Source: Alphaproteobacteria bacterium (GTDB lineage Bacteria > Pseudomonadota > Alphaproteobacteria > Sphingomonadales > Sphingomonadaceae). From it: a stretch of DNA of 5,175 bases. The DNA is taken from the NCBI GenBank assembly GCA_028293055.1, contig JAQGLD010000088.1, positions 1-5,175 on the forward strand. Direction: 5' to 3'. Every line of letters starts with the position of its first letter. Positions within the stretch are counted from its first letter, which is position 1. The notes under the pieces are model-generated. The model had not been told where the DNA came from, did no database searches, and was given only the letters and a program-made list of their open reading frames with translations. Shown piece after piece: positions 1 through 5,107 of the stretch. The translations under genes and the position numbers were made by a program.

Positions 1-107
1 TCGCGACCTTCGCGACCCTGCTGTTCGTTCCGGTCATCTTCAGCCTTGCCCATCGCCGCCGCGCGGACGCCGGCGGCGCAGTCCGTCTGGAGGAAGTGCA
101 TGTCTGA
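1..107 (+). CDS. RND efflux transporter permease, C-terminal end (partial)
   Basis: Reading frame 3 gives 34 codons ending in TGA at 105-107; the 5' part lies outside the window. The residues begin ATFATLLFVPVIFSLAHRRR, which matches the end of the last transmembrane helix of RND (AcrB/MexF-type) inner-membrane proton-driven pumps: a Thr/Leu-rich helix, then F-V-P-V, then a basic cytoplasmic tail. The family is about 1,000-1,050 residues long, so only about 3% is visible. Identification rests on this motif together with the adaptor and outer-membrane channel genes immediately downstream. The stop overlaps the adaptor start by 8 nt (ATGTCTGA), a typical translationally coupled operon junction. 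The substrate cannot be judged from this fragment. Confidence 0.85.
   Translation, partial: ATFATLLFVPVIFSLAHRRRADAGGAVRLEEVHV
89..96 (+). promoter_or_regulatory. Strong Shine-Dalgarno for the efflux adaptor gene
   Basis: GGAGGAAG lies 3 nt before the ATG at 100, with the GGAGG core 6 nt away. It sits inside the end of the permease gene. It decides the adaptor start: the in-frame ATG at 46 would add 18 residues that only read the permease end in another frame and has no comparable ribosome binding site. Confidence 0.8.
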
Positions 108-1263
108 GCGGGGCGATAGCCGGACTCTGAAGATCGGCGGCGCCGTCGCCGCGGTGGCTGCGATCGCTTTGGTCGCGGTGGGAATCGCCGCCCGCCGCAA
201 TTCGGAGCACCAGCTCGCCAGCTGGACCGCGGCCCAGGCGACTCCCACGGTGACCCTGATCCGCCCCAGGGCCGGGACTTCGGGAGGCGCGCTGACCCTG
301 CCCGCCAAGCTCCAGGCCTATAACAGCGCTCCAATCTATGCTCGGACCAGCGGCTATGTGCGGCGCTGGTATGTCGACATCGGGGATTACGTCCGTACAG
401 GCCAGACCCTCGCAGTGCTCGATGCACCGGAGCTCGACCAGCAATTGCTCGCCGCGCGCGCCGAGTTGCAGACCGCCAGGGCCAACCAGCGGCTCGCCGC
501 CACCACAGCCGCCCGTTGGCAGGCCATGCTCGCCAAGGATGCCGTCTCCAAGCAGGAGACGGACGAGAAGATCGGCGATCTCGCCGCCAAGTCGGCGGTG
601 AGCAACGCCGCCAGCGCCAATGTCACGCGGCTGCAATTCACTCAGGGCTTCACCCGGCTGACCGCGCCGTTCGGCGGAATCGTGACCAGCCGCGCGGCCG
701 AGATCGGCGCCCTGGTCTCGGCCGGCACCGCGGCTTCGACGCCGTTGTTCACGGTTTCGGACGTCAGCCGGATGCGGATCTTCGTCCGCGTTCCCCAATC
801 CTATTCGGCGCAGGTCCATCCGGGCATGCACGTCTCCTTGTCGCTGCCCGAATATGCCGGCCGCACGTTCGACGCGATGCTGACCCGCACCGCCGGAGCG
901 GTCGATTCGACGTCGGGGACGGTGCTGGTCGAGCTCCAGGCGGCCAATGCCGATCGTGCGCTGAAGCCTGGCGCCTATGCCCAGGCAAGCTTCCCGCTCG
1001 CCGGGGCCGGGACGGCGCTGAGCCTGCCGGCCAGTGCCTTGCTCGTCGGCGAGAAGGGCACCCAGATCGCCTTGCTCGGCGCCGACGGCCGGGCCCGGTT
1101 GTGCACCATCCGGATCGGCCGCGACCTCGGCGAGACCGTCGAGGTCGCCGCTGGACTTTCCGCCGGCGACCGGGTGATCGACAATCCGCCGGACTCGCTT
1201 CGCACCGGGGATGCGGTCAGGGTTGCTCGTGGCGGGACGGGCACGGCTGATGCGGCGCGTTAA
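100..1263 (+). CDS. RND efflux periplasmic adaptor subunit (HlyD/MFP family)
   Basis: This 387-residue protein is the periplasmic adaptor that should bridge the RND pump to the outer-membrane channel. The cytoplasmic N-terminus (MSERGDSRTLK) is followed by one hydrophobic segment at about residues 12-31. There is no lipobox cysteine, so it is probably anchored by that helix or cleaved by signal peptidase I. Domains in order: first lipoyl half at about 76-110 (ARTSGYVRRWYVDIGDYVRTG, a classic adaptor signature); alpha-hairpin at about 111-182 with heptad-like Ala/Leu/Gln content; second lipoyl half at about 185-221 (RLTAPFGGIVTSR); beta-barrel at about 225-300; membrane-proximal domain at about 305-375 (LPASALLVGEKG, AGLSAGDRVI). 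The length is normal for the family. It overlaps the permease by 8 nt and the outer-membrane factor by 14 nt. Family assignment is secure; the substrate (drug, solvent or other) is unknown. Confidence 0.95.
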   Translation: MSERGDSRTLKIGGAVAAVAAIALVAVGIAARRNSEHQLASWTAAQATPTVTLIRPRAGTSGGALTLPAKLQAYNSAPIYARTSGYVRRWYVDIGDYVRTGQTLAVLDAPELDQQLLAARAELQTARANQRLAATTAARWQAMLAKDAVSKQETDEKIGDLAAKSAVSNAASANVTRLQFTQGFTRLTAPFGGIVTSRAAEIGALVSAGTAASTPLFTVSDVSRMRIFVRVPQSYSAQVHPGMHVSLSLPEYAGRTFDAMLTRTAGAVDSTSGTVLVELQAANADRALKPGAYAQASFPLAGAGTALSLPASALLVGEKGTQIALLGADGRARLCTIRIGRDLGETVEVAAGLSAGDRVIDNPPDSLRTGDAVRVARGGTGTADAAR

Positions 1264-2647
1264 GGCGGCTCTGGCTGCCGCCGCAGCCCTCGCCGCTTCA
1301 TCCTGCGCCTCGACCGGGCCGGAGCCGGCGCCGCCCGCGATCGGGATTCCGGCGGCTTATAAGGAGGCGCAAGGTTGGCAGCCCGCAGGCGCAAACGTGG
1401 CGGAGGCTGGGCGCTGGTGGGCGTTGTTCCGCGATCCGACCCTGAGCGGGCTTGAGGAGCGGGTCGAGGCTGGCAACCCGAACCTTGCCGCGGCGGCGGC
1501 GCGCTATGCCCAGGCCCAGGGCCTGGTCGGCCAGGCGCGTGCGGATCGTTTTCCCCAGGTCGCACTCTCGGCCGACGCCTCGCGGCAGCGTGTCTCGGCG
1601 GGGCGCCCTGGATCTCCGGGCACTGCCGCGACCTACAACAATCTCAGCCTCGGAGCGGCGCTCGACTACGAGCTCGACCTGTTCGGCAGGGTCCGCAACT
1701 CGGTCCGTGCCAGCGAGGCCGCGGCGCAGGCGAGCGTTTCGGATGTCGCTGCCGTCCGGCTCGGCCTCCAGGCGCAGCTTGCCTCGGCCTATTTCGATCT
1801 TCGCGGCCTCGACGCGCGTACCCTGCTGCTTCGCCAGACCGTGGCCGCCTATCAGCGCGCTTTCGACCTGACCGCAACCCGCCACGAGGGCGGGATCGCC
1901 TCCGGAATTGACGTCAGCCGTGCCCGCAATTTGCTCGGCAGCGCCCGCGCCGAGCTTTCGTCGGTGGCAATCGCCCGCCAGCGCGACGAGCATGCCATTG
2001 CGATCCTGATCGGCGAGGCCCCGGCCGGCTTTTCGCTCCCGCTCGAGGCCGGGATGATCGCTCCGCCATCCGTACCCGCCGGGCTGCCTTCGGCACTGCT
2101 CGAGCGGCGGCCGGACATCGCCGCGGCCGAGCGCCGCGTGGCGGAAGCCAATGCGCGGATCGGGGTCGCCCGCGCGGCTCTGTTTCCGGCGATCAGCCTC
2201 GGCGGCGCGGGGGGATTCCAGGCGGCCGGTGTCGGCCTGCTCAGTGCCTCGAATGCCTTCTGGGCGCTGGGGCCGCTCTCCGCCGCATTGTCGATCTTCG
2301 ACGGCGGCCGCCGCCGCGCGGGTGTCCGCATCGCCCGCGCCCAATATGACGAGACCGTCGCCAATTATCGCGAGACGGTGCTGACCGCATTCCGCGAGGT
2401 CGAGGACGATCTCGCCGGACAGCGCCTGCTCGCGTCCCAGGAGCGTGACCAGGCCGACGCAGCGGCCGGCGCGACCCGGACCCGCGATCTGGCTCTGATC
2501 CGCTACCATGACGGCGCCGCCGACTATCTCGAGGTCGTCATCGCCCAGACCGCGTCCCTCGACGCGGAGCGCTCGTTGCTCGAGGTCCGGACCCAGCGAC
2601 TGACCACGGCAGTGGACACGATCCGGGCGCTGGGCGGAACCTATTGA
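1250..2647 (+). CDS. Outer-membrane factor lipoprotein, NodT family (RND efflux channel)
   Basis: This 465-residue TolC-like channel protein is the outer-membrane exit duct of the tripartite pump. From the ATG at 1250 the N-terminus is a short signal peptide (MRRVKAALAAAAALAASSC) ending in a loose lipobox with Cys19 as likely lipidation site, as in OprM/NodT proteins. Family marks follow: WWALFRDPTL near 56, YELDLFGRVR near 140, and the second-repeat signature LLERRPDIAAAERRVAEANA near 283-302 followed by GVARAALFPAISL. A second half-repeat ends near 460, giving the usual two outer-membrane-efflux-protein repeats. An in-frame ATG at 1211 would put MRSGLLVAGRARL in front of the signal peptide, so I prefer 1250; its ribosome site is weak (GGGACGGG), consistent with coupling to the adaptor, which it overlaps by 14 nt. 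It is the last gene of the operon. Confidence 0.94.
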   Translation: MRRVKAALAAAAALAASSCASTGPEPAPPAIGIPAAYKEAQGWQPAGANVAEAGRWWALFRDPTLSGLEERVEAGNPNLAAAAARYAQAQGLVGQARADRFPQVALSADASRQRVSAGRPGSPGTAATYNNLSLGAALDYELDLFGRVRNSVRASEAAAQASVSDVAAVRLGLQAQLASAYFDLRGLDARTLLLRQTVAAYQRAFDLTATRHEGGIASGIDVSRARNLLGSARAELSSVAIARQRDEHAIAILIGEAPAGFSLPLEAGMIAPPSVPAGLPSALLERRPDIAAAERRVAEANARIGVARAALFPAISLGGAGGFQAAGVGLLSASNAFWALGPLSAALSIFDGGRRRAGVRIARAQYDETVANYRETVLTAFREVEDDLAGQRLLASQERDQADAAAGATRTRDLALIRYHDGAADYLEVVIAQTASLDAERSLLEVRTQRLTTAVDTIRALGGTY

Positions 2648-2710
2648 GTCGAGGCGCGGCTTATGCCCCGTCCGGCGTCGCCAGAATCCGTCCTCATTCG
2701 GTGAATTCGT

Positions 2711-2777
2711 TCCCCCGGCGAAGGCCGGGGTTCAGTCTCGAGGGCCGTGCAGCTGGACCCCGGCCTCGGCCGGGGCA
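2711..2777. repeat. REP-like doublet: two GC-rich hairpins in inverted orientation
   Basis: Two 18-nt perfect hairpins, CCCCGGC-GAAG-GCCGGGG (2713-2730) and CCCCGGC-CTCG-GCCGGGG (2758-2775), are separated by 27 nt. The flanks are also mirrored (GGTTCAG after the first, CTGGACC before the second), so arms 2711-2735 and 2753-2777 are inverted copies of each other at 21 of 25 positions. This is the layout of a paired REP (BIME-like) element. It sits 63 nt after the efflux operon stop and could also end or protect that transcript, but no T-run follows. Calling it a dispersed family is inference; copies elsewhere in the genome cannot be seen here. Confidence 0.7.
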
Positions 2778-2811
2778 CACACGGTTCACTCGGGCCGCTA
2801 CGGTAAAGCCA

Positions 2812-2991
2812 CTAGTCCCAATCCCTGCGGGCGCCGTCGAGAATGGACTTTTGCCTTTCCGCTTCAGTCCCGGTCAGCAGCTTTTCGGCCTTGGTGCGGC
2901 CGTGCGCCGCGCGGTTTTCGGTCGCCTTCCGGGCCGCGTCGGCGCGCGCCTTGGCCTTGCGCGCCCGACGGAGATTGATCGCATCCGCCAT
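2812..2991 (-). CDS. Small basic DUF4169-family protein
   Basis: This 59-residue protein reads MADAINLRRARKAKARADAA, continues with ENRAAHGRTKAEK near 25-37, and ends SILDGARRDWD before TAG. The pattern (INLRRARKAKAR, then NRAxxGRTKAEK, then a C-terminal LDGxxR) is what I know as DUF4169, a family of roughly 55-65 residue alphaproteobacterial proteins of unknown function. The first 37 residues are rich in Arg/Lys/Ala and likely helical; nucleic-acid binding is conceivable but unproven. The start is firm: an in-frame TAG lies four codons upstream (3001-3003) and this is the only ATG between them. No clear Shine-Dalgarno is seen. It is divergent from the GNAT gene, with 30 bp between starts. 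In homologous genomes I recall it near ribbon-helix-helix or SspB genes; neither is present here. Confidence 0.85.
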   Translation of the reverse strand: MADAINLRRARKAKARADAARKATENRAAHGRTKAEKLLTGTEAERQKSILDGARRDWD

Positions 2992-3021
2992 CGCGTCGAT
3001 CTAGACGAGCGAGCGGAGTAG

Positions 3022-3555
3022 ATGAAGTCGCATCGTTGGGGAACGGAGTGGGCATTGGACTGGGCGGTCAGGCTGGCGAACGAGGCGGATGCCGAGCGGG
3101 TCGGATCCGTGCTGAGATCGGCCTATGCGCGCTTCGACCTGCCGGGCCATGATCGCGACCGCCTTACCGATGCTCTGGCGGCGATCACCTCGCCGCCGCT
3201 GCCTTTGCTCCGCTCCGGCCGCTACTTCGTCGCTGAGCTCGACGGCGAGTTGCTCGCCTGCGGGGGCTGGTCGCCCGATCCGCCGCCTTCGGTCGCCGGG
3301 CGCCCCGGCGTCGGCCATCTCCGCCACTTCGCCACCCGCGCCGACTGGGCGGGGAGGGGCGTGGGCCGCAGCCTCCATGCGGCGAGCGAGCGACAGGCGC
3401 TGGCGGAAGGTATCCGCCGGCTCGACGTCGTCTCGACCCCGGACGCAGTGACCTTCTACTCCAGCCTCGGCTTCGAGCCGCTCGGACCGATGGACATTCC
3501 TATCGCCGGCTTCGCCATGCCGGCCATTTATATGAGCCGCCGCATGGCTCGCTGA
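3022..3555 (+). CDS. GNAT family N-acetyltransferase
   Basis: This protein of up to 177 residues has a single GNAT fold and would move an acetyl group from acetyl-CoA to an amine on an unknown acceptor, in the cytoplasm. Beta1/alpha1 is near VRLANEADAERVGSVLRSAY (16-35). Motif A is near 98-122: GHLRHFATRADWAGRGVGRS holds the pyrophosphate-binding R-G-V-G-R loop (about 112-116) and is followed by helix LHAASERQALAEG. Motif B is near 134-151 (LDVVSTPDAVTFYSSLGFEP), with the usual Tyr in FYSSLGF. The start is uncertain: the ATG at 3022 has GGAG only 3 nt upstream, while the TTG at 3055 (codon 12) has GGAG 6 nt upstream and would begin just before the conserved domain. The gene is convergent with the broken yghU gene, with stop codons separated by 8 nt. 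Confidence 0.9.
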   Translation: MKSHRWGTEWALDWAVRLANEADAERVGSVLRSAYARFDLPGHDRDRLTDALAAITSPPLPLLRSGRYFVAELDGELLACGGWSPDPPPSVAGRPGVGHLRHFATRADWAGRGVGRSLHAASERQALAEGIRRLDVVSTPDAVTFYSSLGFEPLGPMDIPIAGFAMPAIYMSRRMAR

Positions 3556-3568
3556 GACTCGCCTCAGC
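3551..3568. terminator. Small hairpin spanning both convergent stop codons
   Basis: GCTGAG-ACTCGC-CTCAGC forms a 6-bp perfect stem with a 6-nt loop. The left arm contains the GNAT TGA (3553-3555) and the right arm contains the complement of the yghU TGA (3564-3566). There is no T-run on either side, so it is at best a weak bidirectional terminator or a chance palindrome. Confidence 0.3.
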
Positions 3569-4454
3569 CCGCAGCTTCGGATTCGGCGGGCGCGATCTTG
3601 TCCTGCGTCCGGGTCTCGAAGTCGCTCGCCTCATGGCGTTCGTGGAGCTGGCTGGCCGCATCGCCGGTGACCCGGTTGACCATCCGCCCGCGCTGCACCG
3701 CCGGCCGGCTCGCGACCTGCTCGGCCCAGCGCCGCAAATTCCTGTATTCGTGCACCTGCAGGAACGTGCCGGCCTCGTAGAGCAGCCCCTGTGCGAGCTG
3801 CCCGTACCAGGGCCAGATCGCCATGTCGGCGATCGTATAGTCAGGGCCGGCCACATACTCGCTCTCGCCGAGCCGGCGATCCAGCACATCGAGCTGGCGC
3901 TTCACCTCCATCGCGTAGCGGTTGATCGGATATTCGAATTTCTCCGGCGCATAAGCGTAGAAATGGCCGAAGCCTCCTCCGAGGAACGGGGTGCTGCCGA
4001 CCTGCCAGAACAGCCAGGACAAGGCCTCCGCGCGCTCCGGTCCCGAGCCCGGAAGAAAGGCGCCGAATTTCTCGGCGAGATGGACGAGAATGGCACCGGA
4101 TTCGAAGATCCGCACCGGCTCGGGCCCGCTGCGGTCGACCATCGCCGGTATCTTGGAATTCGGATTGATCTCAACGAAGCCGCTCGAGAATTGGTCGCCC
4201 TCGTTGATCCGGATGAGCCAGGCGTCATATTCGGCGCCCGCATGGCCGGCGGCGAGCAGCTCCTCGAGCAGGATGGTGACCTTCACCCCGTTGGGCTAGC
4301 CGAGCGAGTAGAGCTGCAAGGGATGACGCCCGACCGGTAGCGCTTTTTCATGCGTCGGTCCCGCCACCGGCCGGTTGATCGCAGCGAACCGCCCGCCGCT
4401 CTCCTTGTCCCAGGTCCAGATTTCGGGCGGGGCGTAAGCGGGCGTTTCGGGCAT
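3564..4454 (-). pseudogene. yghU: YghU-like nu-class glutathione transferase / disulfide-bond oxidoreductase, interrupted by in-frame TAG
   Basis: The frame encodes a YghU-type protein of 296 codons (E. coli YghU is about 288 residues), starting MPETPAYAPPEIWTWDKESG with GAAAGG 6 nt before the ATG. The YghU landmarks are present: INRPVAGPTHEKALPVG (26-42), YDAWLIRINEGDQFSSGF (76-93), NPNSKIPA (97-104), FESGAILVHLAEKFG (117-131), FLGGGFGHFY (157-166), YTIADMAIWPW (206-216) and QLHERHEASDFET (269-281). Codon 53 (complement of 4296-4298) is TAG, between YSLG and PNGVKVT. E. coli YghU has SLGTPNG there, so the stop replaces the active-site Thr in the thioredoxin-like N-terminal domain. Everything else stays in frame and looks constrained. 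A restart at the GTG at 4286 would give 240 residues lacking strand beta1 and the Thr-Pro-Asn motif. TAG also ends the DUF4169 and VOC genes here, which argues against recoding. It is a recent pseudogene or a sequence error. Confidence 0.85.
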
Positions 4455-4510
4455 TGCAGGCCTTTCGACTGTGGGGGCACGGCGGAAGATGCTCAGATGG
4501 CGTTTCGCCG

Positions 4511-4529
4511 GCCGGGATTCCAGCCCGGC
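4511..4529. repeat. Short GC-rich inverted repeat upstream of yghU-like gene
   Basis: GCCGGG (4511-4516) and CCCGGC (4524-4529) pair around the 7-nt loop ATTCCAG. It could fold in the 5' leader of the - strand transcript or be a REP remnant. In this GC context such a dyad can arise by chance. Confidence 0.3.
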
Positions 4530-4662
4530 TTCCTACCGGCGTTCAGGCCTGCGAAAGCGCGCTCCCTCCATCGAAGATTCATTCCGAAATTCCTGGTGGG
4601 ATTTACCAACTCTTAGCGACCAGGACCGCAGGACACGAGCTCTTGCAGCAGGGCCTTACGGC

Positions 4663-4675
4663 CAACATATTGAAT
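4663..4675. promoter_or_regulatory. Possible IHF binding site upstream of the sigma-54 promoter
   Basis: CAACATATTGAAT matches the reverse complement of the IHF consensus WATCAANNNNTTR (YAANNNNTTGATW) at all but one defined position. It lies in an AT-rich tract about 45-60 bp before the predicted transcription start. That is a typical place for IHF to bend DNA so an upstream activator can touch sigma-54 polymerase, as at E. coli psp. The match is short, so chance is a real alternative. Confidence 0.4.
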
Positions 4676-4693
4676 GATAGAGATTTTCAAAAT

Positions 4694-4710
4694 TTGGCAC
4701 GGTTCGTGCT
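4694..4710 (+). promoter_or_regulatory. Sigma-54 (RpoN) -24/-12 promoter for pspC
   Basis: TTGGCACGGTTCGTGCT matches the sigma-54 consensus YTGGCACGRNNNTTGCW at all defined positions but one (G for T at 4706). The invariant GG (4696-4697) and GC (4708-4709) have the required 12-nt period. Transcription would start near 4721, giving a leader of about 46 nt before the pspC ATG. Phage-shock genes in enterobacteria are transcribed by sigma-54 RNA polymerase with the activator PspF, so the signal fits its downstream gene. No PspF gene or certain activator site is visible; a weak dyad (TGGT/ACCA, 4594-4608) lies about 113-127 bp upstream of the predicted start. Confidence 0.75.
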
Positions 4711-4766
4711 GAGAGGTCCGCATCCCAATCGGTCCTCATGGCCCGCTTTGCCAATGGAGTGTTTCA

Positions 4767-5060
4767 ATGCCCAGCTTTCAGCCCATCGCCCGCACTGACA
4801 CCATGCTCGGCGTCTGCCAGTCGCTCGGCGAGGATTTCGGCTTCAACCCGATCTATCTACGGATTCTGTTCGGAGTGTCGCTGCTGTGGAATCCGATCGC
4901 GATGTTCGTGGTCTATCTGGCGATGGGAGTGGTGATCGCGCTTTCGCATTGGCTGTTCCCCACCGCACGCGCCGCCGCACTCGGCGCGCCGGCCGAGGCC
5001 GCCCAATGGCCGCACGCTGACAACCAGCTGGGTGCTCCGCTCCTCGCCGAAGCCGCCTGA
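4767..5060 (+). CDS. pspC: PspC-domain envelope stress membrane protein
   Basis: This is a 97-residue protein with one PspC domain. The family motif is visible: ARTDTMLGVCQSLGEDFGFN (8-27) corresponds to the usual GVCxGLAExxGxxP stretch, followed by the helix-entry YLRI (30-33). Two hydrophobic segments are seen, about 31-41 and 44-62, separated by the WNP turn and ending WLFP. The tail, about 65-97, is Ala-rich and without a recognisable domain. PspC proteins sit in the inner membrane and, with PspB, sense envelope damage and regulate PspA/PspF in enterobacteria. The role here is inferred, since no pspA or pspB is adjacent. The start is supported by GGAG 7 nt upstream. It has its own sigma-54-type promoter and is followed by a hairpin, so it looks monocistronic. 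PspC-like domain proteins outside the Psp system are the main alternative. Confidence 0.85.
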   Translation: MPSFQPIARTDTMLGVCQSLGEDFGFNPIYLRILFGVSLLWNPIAMFVVYLAMGVVIALSHWLFPTARAAALGAPAEAAQWPHADNQLGAPLLAEAA

Positions 5061-5073
5061 TCGATCGCCGGCA

Positions 5074-5102
5074 GGATCCGGACCTCGAAAAGGTTCGGAT
5101 CC
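5074..5102. terminator. Hairpin terminator between convergent pspC and VOC-family genes
   Basis: GGATCCGGACCT (5074-5085), loop CGAAA, and AGGTTCGGATCC (5091-5102) form a 12-bp stem with a single G-U wobble in the + strand RNA. It starts 13 nt after the pspC stop and ends 5 nt from the convergent gene's stop. The + strand tail (AGATTCTATT) is only modestly T-rich. In the - strand RNA the wobble becomes a C-A mismatch, so the stem is stronger as a pspC terminator. Confidence 0.65.
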
Positions 5103-5107
5103 AGATT

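Larger units (their letters stand above)
4455..4766. other. Intergenic region between divergent yghU-like gene and pspC
   Basis: This 312-bp stretch separates two divergent genes. Several + frames are open (for example 4454-4798 and 4350-4616), but their products are Arg/Pro/Ser-rich, resemble no family I know and lack good ribosome sites, so I call no gene. The right half (about 4600-4700) is more AT-rich than anything else in the window and carries the sigma-54 promoter and possible IHF site listed separately. The left half, which should hold the yghU promoter, shows no clear -35/-10 pair to me. A short GC-rich dyad (GCCGGG, 7-nt loop, CCCGGC) lies at 4511-4529. Confidence 0.7.

Noticed and set aside
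40..831. - strand frame of 263 codons opposite the adaptor gene
   Set aside because: It is an antisense shadow of the clearly recognisable HlyD-family adaptor; the product is Gly/Arg-rich noise.
2644..3021. Open frame of 125 codons on the + strand between the efflux operon and the GNAT gene
   Set aside because: It runs through the REP-like hairpins and lies antisense to the well-supported DUF4169-like gene. Its product is Pro/Arg/Gly-rich with no family resemblance.
2864..3055. Open frame of 63 codons on the - strand overlapping the DUF4169-like gene
   Set aside because: The product looks like GC-rich frame noise, while the neighbouring frame 2991-2812 gives a protein with a recognisable family pattern.
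3564..4286. Calling an intact 240-residue GST starting at the GTG at 4286
   Set aside because: The preceding 52 codons on the same strand and frame encode the genuine YghU N-terminus, and the shortened product would lack strand beta1 and the Thr-Pro-Asn active-site motif. A broken full-length gene explains the sequence better.
3633..4340. Long + strand open frame of 235 codons opposite the yghU-like gene
   Set aside because: It is the antisense shadow of a gene whose motifs are clear on the - strand. High GC creates such frames.
4283..4480. A frameshift as the cause of the yghU interruption, with the 65-codon - strand frame as a separate gene
   Set aside because: The YghU reading frame is the same before and after codon 53, so no indel is needed. 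The 65-codon frame is out of register and resembles nothing.
4454..4798. + strand frames in the intergenic region upstream of pspC (also 4350-4616 and 4471-4677)
   Set aside because: They lack family resemblance and good ribosome sites, two overlap the yghU-like gene, and they run through the AT-rich promoter region.
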